Assembly: GCA_036362985.1 (NCBI GenBank)
Contig: JAYGXS010000006.1
Location: forward strand, 8,656,735 to 8,720,734
DNA length: 64,000 bases
Direction: 5' to 3'
DNA from: Ligula intestinalis
Taxonomy: Eukaryota > Platyhelminthes > Cestoda > Diphyllobothriidea > Diphyllobothriidae
Within the stretch, counting starts at the first letter, position 1. Each line of letters starts with the position of its first letter. This document shows, in pieces, positions 12,865-25,381 of the stretch. The position numbers were made by a program, and so were the translations under genes. The notes under the pieces were generated by a model that ran no database searches, was not told where the DNA came from, and saw nothing but the letters and a program-made list of their open reading frames with translations.

Positions 12865-12899
12865 CCTGACGTTTCGGATTCCGTCGGGAATCCTTTAGG
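12865..12899 (-). ncRNA. Hammerhead-like motif in PLE terminal repeat (copy B)
   Basis: Minus strand: CCTAAA, then GGATTCC, CGAC, GGAATCC (a perfect 7-bp stem II), GAAA, CGTC and AGG. The GAAA box and the GTC end are intact. The first core box, expected CUGANGA between CCT and GGATTCC, is shortened here. Copies at 45.26 and 46.08 kb keep more of it (ATGACAGA and ATGACTA). This is probably a relic. Confidence 0.45.
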
Positions 12900-12955
12900 T
12901 TATCGTTAACGGGTCTGAGCCATGCGCAGATAAGGAATGATACATGCACAGATTG

Positions 12956-12969
12956 CACGGTATTTATAG
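12956..12969 (-). promoter_or_regulatory. TATA-like box in PLE terminal repeat (copy B)
   Basis: CTATAAATACCGTG on the minus strand, identical to the string in copy D. Conservation among otherwise diverged copies argues that it is an element feature. A promoter role is inferred. Confidence 0.4.
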
Positions 12970-13099
12970 TTCACAGCGGTCACCCGCATGCGTACTATAA
13001 TTGTCAGTTCTTGTAGGCACCGCAGGAGGTCTTAATTGGTGCGGTGATTGCTCATTAATTGCCACAGCGTTCTTGTCCGCCTTATGTTCAGAGTGACGT

Positions 13100-15590
13100 C
13101 TTAATTACTTATTAAGCATGCATGTTGATGTCCAAATTTACATAAGATATTAAGATATATAAGATAGAATATATTCGTGAGCATTGACATATTACTTTGT
13201 TATTTCAAGGGTCATTCGGTGTCCACGTAAGCACTTTAGTCAAACATGTTGCTGGATGGAATAATTCTCTGTGCCATATGCAAATGACGTAAACCTTAGT
13301 ATCCATTGGGCACAGGTAACTATAAATGACCGATTCGTCTTGTAAACGCGCAGTTTAGAACACATTATTTAGGGTGTAAACGGCAGTATTTGAAATTGCT
13401 TCACAAACAGTTCATTAGTGAACTTGCTTATGTCCATTTACTGCTCTGTTACTTTTCATTTAGCTACTGCTCTTGCATCGAATCCAAGATAGTTCATTTA
13501 TGTTATGCGTATGCACAAGACCTGCTTCGAGTTGAAAGAAACAACGCTATTATTTATAGTCCACGTTTTTTGATGTTTACCCTTTTGATTTATTTTAACA
13601 TAAGGTGAAGAAAATTTTGCAATTTGACATGTGCAGGTGTGCTTCAAGTAGATGAGCAATAATCGCATGTGTTTACTGAGTGTAAAAAAGGAGACTATTT
13701 TTTCAGACCATATTCTTTGAAGTGCAAAAAGTGGTCATTTATTGTCAGATCATCATTTCACGCCTCTTCATTTTTAAACGTATGTGGTCATGTTACTTTC
13801 AAATTATCACTACAACTACACACAGATAGTGCATTATTCGTGTACACATGCGCATGATTCGCTTTGTATTTAATACAGAGAGAAATATCCTTTCAAAAAA
13901 AATGACCTTTATGAATCATGAATAAAAATAAACACGAAAAACACCAATTGTAGTTAATGAAAGAGTTAGTTTCCGCAGGGATTCGTAGTACTGCATTGTA
14001 AGACTTTCTTAACTGACATTCTTACCTTCGCCGCACTTAACTGTCGTCGGAAAGCACAACTCCAAATGATACCTACAAACATGTGCACAAACTGTATGAT
14101 GTTTTAAAAAAATTACGCAATTGGTAATCTGATATGTCTTTTTATATGCGCATTTGAAATTTATTTCAATATTGTCTTAAAATATATTTTCATAGTTTAC
14201 GGATGCATTGACCGTTCAAGTGCGTTCTGGCAACAAACAGTAACTTATTGTGTTTAACCCAGAAGTTCTTGTTTAATTGGTGCTGCTTGGATATGTGTTT
14301 CCCGCGCCAATTAGTAAGGATAAAGAGCCCAACAAAAAACAACAAAAAATTTGTGGCAGTGTATGCAATCACTAATTTAAACAAGACAGTAGAACAGTTT
14401 GTCGAGTGTTGCATTTAAGAGTCCTGACACAAGCAAACTAGGTAATTAAGCATACGCTTGATTACGTTATACTGATCCTCTAAGTAGATTGAAGTCTACG
14501 AATGATATTAAATTGCAATTGCTCTAAATTTTTATCAACGTCTAACGGATCCCACTTTACAGACGAAGACATAAAAAACACTGAAAACGCCAGAATATTT
14601 GCCAGAATTTAAAAAGTGATTTTAAATAAAAAGTTTTTTCTTTTTTGACTGGTATTATGCTTAAAAATGTCGATTTCAGAAAATTCGTTTTGTACGAACA
14701 AAGTGGTTATATTATGTTGTTAACTGTTATATTTTACTTTATTTCTCTATTTTGAACCTTTTTTATTGTTTCCAAAACTTAAGGACTACCGGTAAAAAGT
14801 AATTTTCTTATTGCACAAAATTCTGATACAAATATTTATGTCACATTTTGTTTCACCGCATCATTTATATGGAAAATTAGCAAAGTGCGCATATATTTTA
14901 CTGTGGTGGTTATCTTAGATAAGGTTTGGTAAAACGAAAGCAAAGATATACACTTTTTTTAAACTATGTTTTCTGCTCATGCGTTATATAAAAAGAGAAA
15001 AAATATAGAAGGCAAATAATTATTCCAAGTAAAAGCCACTCTCCTTTGCATTTGCAAATGCTAAATAATGCTAAATAATTGTATAGTAAGTACTTCCTTT
15101 TGCTATCTTTTCCCTTTCTTCTTTTTTGCTTTTTGTGCATGTGTTATTGCAAATTTGCGACTAATGATCAATATTTCGGCACAATTTTACTGACTACAAA
15201 TCTACTATTTTGCAACCCTCACAGTATCTAGCATTATCAGGATAGTAGACTGTAAAATGCATTGCACTGCTGCGTTTCTAATGTTTGATGGATTTTGCAT
15301 GCTAGTAACAGCCAATTTACAGTGTTTAAAGTCGACAACGCATATCATGCGAAGCCTATACGTGGCTGATTCTCTTAAACTTGGACTTACACGTCACGCC
15401 CTCCGCCAAGAAATACCACGCATCTAAATCCATTTTTCCAGCCCACATTTTACGTTCGTATGCAATCCACCAAAAATAAACAGCAAAATGAAAAACGGGC
15501 AGGATTTTCTTAGTAATCATCTTGAATTTATCACAATATCGTTAAGGTTGACTTTGTTGTCAAAAGGACTTTTGATAGACGTGACAAACC
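13100..15590. repeat. Outlying member of the large diverged repeat family; no gene
   Basis: No coding region was recognised. 13,670-13,850 (AGACCATATTCTTTGAAG, then GTGGTCATTTATTG) resembles 22,970-23,110, 25,140-25,280 and 18,530-18,680. 15,213-15,310 (CTCACAGTATCTAGC) resembles 20,316-20,410. The rest is plain AT-rich DNA. Confidence 0.45.
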
Positions 15591-15676
15591 CCGCAGTGTA
15601 AGCAGGAGTCGAACCCGCACGGCAGTGAAGACCTTAAGACAGCTAACGGTCTACCACTTGAGCTATGACGGCAGGC
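15590..15676 (-). other. tRNA-like pseudogene or SINE head
   Basis: The minus strand contains TAGCTCAAGTGGTAGACC (a good pol III A box and D-arm-like stretch) and, 37 nt further on, GCGGGTTCGACTCCTGC (a B box matching GGTTCGANTCC, with a pairing T stem). The acceptor ends (TGCCGTC against TTACACT) do not pair, and the anticodon stem is poor, so this is not a convincing functional tRNA. It differs from the SINE family at 26.4 kb and has no hammerhead core downstream. It is best called a tRNA-derived relic; a divergent tRNA gene is possible. Confidence 0.45.
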
Positions 15677-15679
15677 TTT

Positions 15680-16005
15680 GTGCATTGAATTTATTCAAAT
15701 ACATATCGAATTTTTTTTCAAAATATACCGCTTTTATGCAATCTTTTAATGCCATTTGCCAAAAGTGGGCTTGCTTACCATGCAGAATTTTCTAGGCAAT
15801 CATCATTGGTATGGTGAGATACCACTTCAACATTCATGGTTGACCTTATGCTCCGCAATGTACTATTGATATTAATCTGCAAATACATGAACATTTATAA
15901 GAAAAAAAGCACTTTATTTTTAATCACATACATTCACAGTATCAGCTCTGCGTCAATTTGCATGACAATCACAAACGATGAGTAACATTATGCGACTGCT
16001 CATTT
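15680..16005. other. No gene recognised
   Basis: AT-rich spacer before the first clear unit of the large direct repeat. Nothing could be supported. Confidence 0.5.
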
Positions 16006-19000
16006 GTAATGGTTTACAAAAACGATATCTAAGCCTCTGCGATATTGTTTTATGTAAAAAGTCATCGATGTTAGCAAATATGTCTTTTATGCAGTAAGCG
16101 ACAGTCTGACCGTGTAAATTTGCCCTTTCTACTACTTTAAAATATCAGTGGAGATTGCCTGATAATCAACGGCCTCTTAGGATGATAGGTCATGTCTAAA
16201 AATGTTTTATTTGTGAGTCGGTGGAACTGTTCTGTTTTGTATTTCGATAAGCAATTTCTGCGGCTTCGATGTCAAAGGGAAGGTTCTTCTTCGGGAAATT
16301 ATTAAAGGGTGTTAACCAGTTTGGGCTTTCATGTAGGGGTACAAAGTGTTTGACCGTGGGCTATTATTTACATCAGTTTGTTATGGCCAACTTCTGATCA
16401 AGTTCAATGTTAATTAAGCTCTGTGTAGCTCCGTAATCAAAGGTTGTACATCCCTTAAACATGCAAGTGTGTGCCTACCTAATAATTAAAAAGCCTTAAA
16501 TAAGTATTTCGTGTGCCCATCGATGTCTGAATAGCCATTGAAAATTTAGAAAATTACATTCCGGAAAATTGCAAAGCTCAGCATTAACGTCTGATCTGTA
16601 AATACATACGCATGAATAGGTCAAAGCAAATGAGCACTGCATTCAAAAGTGCACCTTTCATCGCGGCAAAGAATAATACCCTTCTTTTTATTGGCAGCAT
16701 GGTCTATTTTTGAGATAAACGTCATCTTGTCTAAGTTGCCTTCCATCTTATTCGATCATCTGGAGCTGCTGCCGCTTTTTGATATTTTGCGACTTTTCAT
16801 TTAGGATTTTTCATGCAAATGATGTGTAAGCTTTTAGTAATTTTTTTTCAGCTTGGGAGTTCTATATAACAGCAGCCCTTTATGTTGTGCAGCGCGACAT
16901 AATTAGGCAATGCTCTTTGACTTTCGTTATAGTGCACTTGTACTCCTTAAAAATGTAGTAAGAGACTGTCAGATTGAAAAATGCACAGAGGACGACACAT
17001 TTTGTCTAAAGATCTTTTTTTTGAGCCAGCGGAAGTAAATGTATGATTGGCATTTAATGCTCTTTGGGATTTACGTCAAGGTTCGTCGGCCAAATTGAAG
17101 ATTTGCGTAGAAATTCAAAGCGTCTAACTTTGAGCCATTCATTGCATAATCCGGGCAAACTTAAGCAAATAAACTAAATACCGATGATGCAGTAGCTTTT
17201 TTTGTTAAATTATCAGACATTTCTCAACTGAATGCGCTCCAATAAAGATTAATATCCAGAACTCTAAAACCTTGTGCTTTTATTGAAATGTGGCTTCACT
17301 TTAGTGAAGCGAAATACATGTTTATGTGCGGTTTAATCATTTACGTTAAAAAACCTTAGGCACCGATAACCCTTTTTTGGTAGAAGATCATGGCTGTACG
17401 GGCAGCTGTATTGCTAGGCAAAAAGAAGAGTAGTGTTGACGTGATGAAAGGTTTTTCAAGTTTTTAAGCCAATGCATTCGCCATTCACATTTCATCAACC
17501 TTTGCAGGGCAAGCACATATTCAAATAATTAAGAGACAGATAACCTCTATAAAATCAGACGGTCTACGAAATATTAATGGAAATCCAAGAAATATTTTTA
17601 TTTTGAACTCTTTTCTCGTATTAATTTTAAAGTAAACTGCAAAAATAAATGTAAAACTTTTTTAATTTAACTTATAAAATACGCCACAACAAAGACAATA
17701 TAACATTTTGCAATATTTTATTTTCATACATTCCCATAAAAAGTTGTCAGTTTATTTAAAATCTGTAAGCTGTTTGCAGGTTCTTTGAAATACATCTGAT
17801 ATACCATCCTTTAACATCCTTTACTCTCTCTGCCTTTGAAATTTATACTGCACATTTATGAGATCATCGACCATTTTCTAACTTGACGTTTTCTATTGTC
17901 GTTGACCAACAAACCTACCTAGTGCTCATAAGCAGGTTTTGACGGCATACATTTATTGCTTCCTTTCCGACAAATTATTGACAAGTGACTACTTCGAAAC
18001 ATAGGAGGATCTGCAAGAATCCCAGAAGAGGGGCCAACTGCATTGTTACTGTTGGAAAGCAATCATATTTTTTATCGAGTTGGGAGGCGTTGATGACTTC
18101 CACACTGCCCACATTAACGTTTTTTTGATTTCCTCGCATATCTATTGATGTCAGAATTTAAAACTGTCCCGAGCTTGCGTTGAATGGAAAAAAGCATAAA
18201 TATTTCGTAGCATATTTCTTTTTTATGTAAACTTGCACTTTACTTAAATATTTTGCTACAATTAATTATGTTATATGGCATGTAAAAACATCATAGGCTT
18301 TAATATTCAGTGTGCAAAGCTATTTTACATTGACCAATTAGTCAAGTTTATGTGCAAATGAGAAGCTAATCAAGGCTGCAATATTTGCCATGTATGCTGT
18401 TTTGTATGCATTGCCTGATTATGTATTCACTTTTCAAAAAAGCAAGCCCAACAATAAAATAAAAGAAAGCATATACGTTTTTTTTAAGCGCAGCATCTAA
18501 CTCGATTTGAAAAGAGAAATAATTATTATTTTTCCTAAAGGTCGTAAAACTGCAGGTAAAAACCGGAATTTTATTCTGTCAGACTAGCAGTTCACACGTC
18601 TTCACGTCTAAACGTGGTTTCAACATACTAATTTTGTATTTTCCATTTAAGCATTTCTACGTTGAGGATATGTTAAATGCGTATCTGCTTGACCTGTTTA
18701 TTTTTTAAAGAAAGGGACAGAAGGATTTCATTTCTTCAATTTTCATCTTCAATATTCAAAAATTGTCCTTTCTTCATCTTGAGTAAAAAAAACACATAAA
18801 CTGCAATTGTCGTTGATTAACCTTTCTACATGAACTAGAAACTGACGAAAAACAATGATCACGTAAGAGTTTACAAAGAATTAAAAGGCTTAAGAAGATT
18901 TTTACTATTCTGTAAGACATTTTTTTACAAAAAGCTTCCCAAGCATTGCTTTTAAATTCTCAAGAAGATAATAGGCAAGTATGCTAAAAATGTTTTTATT

Positions 19001-19350
19001 CAAAAGGGGCTTTAAATTTGTGGTGCTGAGCACAGTTTTTGTACGGCTTAATTGTTTATGTCAAAACTTTTGGGCAATTATTACTTTCCTCTGTAAAAAA
19101 AACATCCATAAATGCGCAGCTTTATCAAAAGCAAAAAAGAAGAAATGACATTGTTATAAATTAAGGTAATACAGGCTTCGGACAACCAAATTCCCGTTCG
19201 ACTATTTATTTGCGTGCTTTGCCTTTGCATCGTTAATGAATTTTCAAATTCTACACAAACAGAGAATCCTCACAGGATTCGGTGGACTCCGTCACCTAAA
19301 TGACAGTCCAAGAAATGCACTAACGTAGCGTTTATATAAAAGTCAAATGC

Positions 19351-19563
19351 ATGTGTTTAGCGATTTTAATGATCCTTCATATAATCTTTAGTTATCTAAA
19401 ATCACCATTCTTGAAATGTGGGAAATACATACTCAAATTCTTTACAGACAGATGGCCCTTAGAGGACCTCGTGGGCTCCAGACCATTAATGACTGTCCAG
19501 GCATGTAGAGGTGGTCAGCGATTAAACTTTTTTCTCAATAAACCTTATACTTATTTGAAATGA
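19351..19563 (+). other. Internal near-repeat in unit 1, no gene
   Basis: A stretch near 19,450-19,510 (GAGGACCTCGTGGGCTCCAG, then GACTGTCCAGGCATG) resembles 19,262-19,320 (CACAGGATTCGGTGGACTCC, then GACAGTCCAAGAAATGC). It is a local duplication of about 190 bp inside the unit. The 70-codon frame across it looks fortuitous. Confidence 0.35.
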
Positions 19564-21619
19564 CTGTTTATGCTGTGCGGATAGGTGGCTGTTACTTCAC
19601 GACAGAAATGTCTGCTTATCCATTCATATACCTGTGCACGCAAACGGCAAAGGTTAATTCACATCTTACATCGTAACTAACTACTTTGAAACAAATATTA
19701 ATTAAATAAAGTACATAATTTCTATCTACAAACACGATTTTTTTATAAATTCTAAAGATTTTTATGAATTTCACTAAAATACATGTCGATCATCTTATTC
19801 ATAATCTGCAAACCATTGGAAGGCAATGTAAAAGAAAGCTGATGTCACAAATCTTTCATAAATAACTTCACGATGCCTTTCAAATACGCACGGCTCAAAC
19901 GTGTGTACATCGCACGTTTTGTGAATTTCACGTTTGTCATTTGGCGACAAACTAAAAAAAACTGAGTTCCAATTAGCAAATCCCGGCGCCATACACATCC
20001 TGCTACCTAATGGCAAAGTAGGGAACATTTCATATTTAGGAATATTTGAGGCTCCGTAACAGTACTCCATGAGGGGACCAAATGCATTGTTTCTTTTGGC
20101 AAGCAGTCCTGCTTTTTAATGATAAGTAGAATGAAAATCACCTTGGTCATTTTAATTCATCTTGAAATACAGTAAATCAGATAAGTTAACCCTTGGACGT
20201 ATTTTGCAAATGAAAAGCACCTGCTTGCGAGTGACTATTAAATTTACAGCATTTTACACTGACCTCCGATGTACAATTTTGGTTGAATAAAGTCATCGTA
20301 TTACCCGAAGGGTATCACAACTCTCACAGTATAGAGTCTGATTATGATAGCTGCATATTTACACGGCTGCATGCCTCATGTAAGATGTACTTGGCTAGCC
20401 AGTAACTGCCACTTCATCATGTTTTTATTTCCAATTCCGTTTGTACGATGAACCTATGATCCGAAAGGATTATTGAAGGCTTATGCATACTTGTAATTAA
20501 AGCATAAGTGCATCCTGTACGGGTTATCAGGATTAAGTATACTCAAATAAACGCAAATCTTACGGTGGTGGTAGATTTGGAAATTATCTAGACGGGATAA
20601 AGTTACGACTCGGAAGTTTGACATATTCTGTCATTTAAACTGTAGTTGATGGCTCTAATCATTTGTGGAAACCGAAATTTTCATGCAAAACATGCCTTCG
20701 GCGAACGTGCGCAACCATATTGCATAACTTCACGTAATGCAGCAGCCGACACGGGCACGTACACGAACTAGAATATCGTTAACCAAGCAAAAGCTCGTTA
20801 ATTGAAAAAAACATTTTTCTGCTAGCATCTCGCCCGTTATATGAAATGGCCATAGGCCGAGCTGCTCACAACCCGAGACTTTTCTCTACTTTGACTCCAA
20901 AGTCAATGCATGGCCTATTGAAGAAAGATATTGTAAGTGAACATGCTAGTTTAAACTTAACATGGCGGAGAATGAAACGAACATATATAGGTCAAATGTG
21001 CACAAGCAACAAGAATGAATTACGTCTGTTGTACCTGCATACTTACTGATACTTGTGACAGTGTTTTCCAAGAACTTTTATTCTCTACAGCCATTAATCT
21101 GGAATTGCAGTCCGTCACCTTCAAAACAAAATACTTGTCAGAAAGTTAACTTTTGCCGAAAGTGTAAACGTGGATTATAATTTGCCTAATGGATCAAGCT
21201 ACCTTAAGTAGAAGCAGTGATTAAATGTATACCAGTTCAATAATTATTGCGTTTTCATTTCTGAAAATACAGTAAACCGACGCCTCTCATAAACTGGCTT
21301 TATGCGTTCCACATTCACTGTAGCTGCTTGGACACGCAAAGCATTCATAATTTAATTTACTTAATTGTAAATATAAAACAAGTGTTGTTGGCAGGAGTAA
21401 ACTCCGCATGGGGTGAGTTACAACTTCAACATTTGCAGTCTACGTAATGCTACGCAGCAAAGGCTTCAAATGTGAAGCTTTCTACGTAAATAGTTTGCAG
21501 CAGATATGCGCTTCATTTTAAATAACCTCTTTCATGTCAGCCACTTTGTGTTATACATCATGATCTATTTGAGGTTGGTATCATCTTGTCCATGTCTATT
21601 ATCATCTAAAACAATTAGC

Positions 21620-22331
21620 TTTCAGAAGACGAGGATGTGATCACTGGAACAAGAGTTATATTTGCCTGACGTTTTGGATTCCCTCTGGAATCCTTAATCA
21701 TAGGTTATCGAAGAACACTCCAAAACATGCGCAGGTAGGCTGATACATGCGCAGATAACACGGTTTTTATAAATTGTAGCGGTCAACCGCATGCGTACCA
21801 TAATTGTCAGTTCCTTAACCACAACTTGAAGTTTTAATTAGTGCGGTGATGGCTCATTAATTACCACGGCGTTCTTGTCCACTTCAAATGTGGGGTTGAA
21901 AATTGTACGACAATTATGTCCGCTGTCGTAGGATTTGTCGTTGCGTCCAGTCCTTCCCACGTGACTGATTTTCTCGCTCAGGAAGTGTCTCAGTACACCG
22001 TATGGGAACACCGAATCTTTGCGCTTTTTGATAGATTGGGGGCCGACGAACCATGACTCGAGCAGCTTGTGACTCACGCGGTTGTCACCTCTTGCGAGGA
22101 TTTTGGCCTCGTAAAACTTGAAAATAGGGCCTGGTTCCGTCGAGTGAGCTGCAACCCGAGAATTGGGGTCTTTCTTCTTCACTTTCCTCATCTGCGCATG
22201 TTTCAGACTGTTCTTTGATAACTTATGATTAAGGATTACAGAGGGAATCCGAACCGTCAGGCAAATAAATCTCTTGATCACATCTTTGTCTTCTGAACTG
22301 CTTCCTGGGACTTGAATATTCGCACATTTTG
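21620..22331 (-). mobile_element. PLE 3' end flanked by inverted terminal-repeat pieces (copy C)
   Basis: The left part (21,620-21,950) is a full pseudo-LTR in minus orientation. The middle (21,950-22,190) is the end of the PLE ORF, also minus. The right part (22,190-22,331) is a partial pseudo-LTR in plus orientation, starting at TCATCTGCGCATG and ending at the TTCTGAACTGCTTCCTGGG edge. The element therefore reads, on the minus strand: inverted partial repeat, ORF tail, complete repeat. This matches known PLE architecture with an inverted 5' copy of the terminal repeat and a severe 5' truncation of the RT-coding part. Confidence 0.75.
21838..22190 (-). pseudogene. C-terminal tail of a PLE polyprotein
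   Basis: About 117 codons open on the minus strand to a TAA. Recognisable tail motifs follow the position where a GIY-YIG domain would end: SRVAAHSTEPGP, FKFYEAKILARGDNRV, then LLESWFVGPQSI and FPYGVLRHFLS. In related PLE proteins this stretch includes the H and the FDEAKIL-type segment of the endonuclease module. The RT domain and the GIY-YIG catalytic motifs are absent through truncation. The frame continues into the terminal repeat, so the C-terminus (VDKNAVVINEPSPH) is encoded by the repeat, as in copy D. The frame is also open upstream to 22,335, but that part is antisense to the inverted repeat and not original coding. Family assignment is from memory. Confidence 0.7.
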
Positions 22332-25300
22332 ACAATCAGCTTTCCTCTTTGTTCACAAAAACTCATATCTAAGACTCTGATCTAATTATCTGGCTTGGAA
22401 GTGTTCGATGGTAACAAATCTATATTCAATAAGTTACGCAACAGTTTGGCTGTGGAACTTGACTAAGGGCATCTTCCACTTCTATTCCTCAACACTGTCA
22501 GTGGGAAATGCCAGATTGATAATTCTCCTCATAGGATGATAAGCAATGTCTAGACAATGTTTTATTTGTGAGCCGGTTAACATCAAACTTATATTTTGAT
22601 TGACAATTTATGCGACAGCAACGTTATTAGGGAGGCTTCTCGTCGGAAATTACGTCAAGGGCATTGATTAGTTTGGACGTTTTTGTAAAACGTGCATAGC
22701 GTCGAACCGTGGGCAATTCATGAGATGAGTTTGTTAGTGCCAACTCTTATAACTAGTAAAATATTAGCTTATTTATATGTAACACCGTAATCAGAGGTGG
22801 TGCATCCATTTAATCCATATATGCATGCCCCACGCAATGTTCAAAGAAACGTCTTTACTGTGTATTCCCCATCCATATCGATGTTTGAATAACCATCGAA
22901 AAGAAAACAAATTATATTCCGTAAAACGCAGTTTCTAACTCAATTACAAATAAGAGATTGTCATTATACCTTCGGACCATATTCTTGCTCGTGAGAACAG
23001 TGGTCATTTATTGCTTCATTTAAACAATTCGCGCATTTGTATTCCTAAACAGGATTTTTCACGGGCTACTTTCGTACTTTTAATTTGACATTAGCTATGC
23101 AGTGCATTTATTTGATACGCTACACAGACACATTCGTTATTGCTTGAACCTTTGCGCTGTTAATCTGGACAGGTACAACTTCAATATAAATAGCGTATGT
23201 TGCTCTCCACGGCGTTAGCACAATATTTGAGTCTGAGCTGCAAAGGCTTATGCATAAATTGGGAAAAGCAGATGAGAACTTTGTTTAAAAAGTGCATTTT
23301 CCGTGTCAGCAAAGACGGCGATACTTCTCTCTTGCGCACCACGACCTTTTTTGAGATAATCATCATCCTGGCTAAGTTGACTTTCATTTCAATCTATAAA
23401 ACATGCCCTGGTGTCTCTTGTTGACAGTTTGCAACTCTAAATTTCTGATATTGTATATAAATGATGTCTCAGACTTTGGTGTTTTTTTTTCAAGTTGGGA
23501 TTTCTCTGTGGTAGCACCTTCTTCTTCTGCAAAGCATTCCATACTTAGGCAGTGCACTTTGATTTACGTAACCTTGCACCTGTACTTCTTAACATGTCAG
23601 TGGGACACCAGAAAATCAAAACGACATCTGCAGGAAGATATATTCTGTCTAGAAATCAATTATTTTTGAGCCGACTTAGAACTAAATGTATGATTGATGT
23701 TTTAAGCTGTTCGTGATTAGCGTCAAGCTCGTCGGCCATTTTGCGCATTTGCGTAGGAGCTCAACGCGTTGTACCATCAGCCGTGTATGAAATAATTTGT
23801 GCACACATTAGCAAATGAATAAACGCAGTTTAGAAAATACCAAAGATGAAGTAGATTTTTGTTAATCATCGGGCATTTCTAAATTAAATGCGCCTCAATA
23901 AGAACAAGTGTCCAGGATACAAAAAACACTATTTTTTTAGTTAAATGTTGTTTCGATTTAGGGACGTTTAATACATTTTTTTGAAATGGCAGTCCAAGTA
24001 ATTTAATATACGTCTAAAATATTTTCTCATAATTTTTTTAAAGTTAACAGCAAATATACATTTTACACTATGTTAATTTGTCTTTTTTGATAACCTTATC
24101 GCAAATACTGCACGCAAATTATTGATATACCTTTTTTCGCAAACTTTTTCGAGTTGCATGTGAATGACAAATTGTCATTTAACTCAAAATCCACAAGCTT
24201 TTATTGGGTAACTTGATAGAAATCTGGTGTAACCTAATTCTCTCTGGAATCTTTACACTGCCTTTTACATTTACACTGTATTCTAATTAAACCATCGATC
24301 ATTGTTTACACTTAGCGTTTTTTTTCCCTTTACCTACAAAATTGCAGACATAGTCCGAAATAGAGTTTACTGACAGCATGTATATTTCAGTTCCATTAGG
24401 ACCGCATATAGACCATTGAATACTTTGGAACACAAGAGGTGCCGCAAGCACCCCATAAGAGGCGGCCAACTTCATGTGTAATGTTTGCAACAAATTTTCT
24501 TTATTATTGAGCTCGGCGCTGTAAAAGGTCACAATTATAGTTAGCTATCTTGAAATATAGTCAATCCCAGTTCGAAAAAACCTGGCTATATAATATTAGT
24601 TAACTGGGTTTTTTTAAAATATGATAGACTACAAAGAGATTAATTTATGTGTGATATCATAATCCTAAGCGGTGCATCCATTTTATCCACATGGAGTGCT
24701 CAGTGTTCAGATTAACGTCCTAATTTCTTACTTTACACGTGCAGTGATATCTAAATGTATACCTTTTCCGAGATTGTGTACAATACAGCAATAAGCTTTG
24801 ACATATTTATTGGATATTTCCTATGTCATTGGACGTTGATTTCTGCACGTTACTTAAGTAATTCGCTGAAGAAAATGATGCGCTGTGACATTTGCAAATC
24901 TCGTTTAAGTTAATATTTAGTGTGCATAGCTATTTATGGATGACAAATAAGTCATCGATATGTGCAGATGATCGGTTTACTTAGGCTGCACTATTTGTCT
25001 TACATGTTTTCTTCATGTGTGTTGCCTGATTACTTATTAAATATGGTCCACTATAAGGCTGCATAACCCAACACTATGATGCTTGTTAGTTTTCCTTAAT
25101 CGCAGTTTCCTACTCAATGTGAAATAATATCCGACAATTATCCCTCAGCTCACGTTCTTGCAGGTAAAAACAGTGGGGTTTATTGTGACAGACCAGCAGT
25201 TAATACCTGCTTGCTTTTTCACATGATCATTTCACACTATCGATTTTATTACGGCTACGCAGAACATTTATTGAATACGTATCTTTATGACCTGCTTATA

Positions 25301-25360
25301 TTTTGAGACAAAGGCAGAAAGATCTAATATGTTTTACATTTTCTTTCAAAATATTTCGCA

Positions 25361-25381
25361 AAATATATATATAAATATATA
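25361..25381. repeat. TA-rich microsatellite
   Basis: A short ATATATATATAAATATAT-type tract. Simple sequence only. Confidence 0.6.

Larger units (their letters stand above)
12792..13090 (-). mobile_element. Solo PLE terminal repeat (copy B)
   Basis: One pseudo-LTR arm in minus orientation. Its outer edge is TAGCAAATATTTGAGTCC then CAGGAAGCAG. It next carries the hammerhead-like motif (12,865-12,899), the TATA-like box (12,956-12,969) and the coding-tail remnant that ends near 13,085. No partner arm or internal coding region follows, so it is either a solo repeat or a strongly 5'-truncated insertion, which is typical of target-primed elements. It lies about 0.8 kb from copy A. Confidence 0.7.
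16010..22340 (+). repeat. Large diverged direct repeat, unit 1
   Basis: Collinear similarity by eye to the unit starting near 22,345, about 6.3 kb downstream. Shared anchors in order: ACAAAAACGATATCTAAG (16,017; compare 22,357), the ATGTTTTATTTGTGAG stretch (16,200; 22,556), the AAATGTATGATTGG stretch (17,037; 23,685), the GTGGCTTCACTTTAG stretch (17,290; 23,945), the GAGGGGCCAACTGCATTG stretch (18,030; 24,460) and TTCAGTGTGCAAAGC (18,307; 24,918). Within the unit, 17.28-18.1 kb and 19.0-20.1 kb are themselves related (inner duplication of about 1.7-2 kb). No ORF is conserved between units. A PLE insertion (21,620-22,331) sits at the junction to unit 2. Confidence 0.55.

Noticed and set aside
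22191..22335. N-terminal part of the 165-codon minus frame
   Set aside because: It is read through the inverted terminal repeat and is not original PLE coding.
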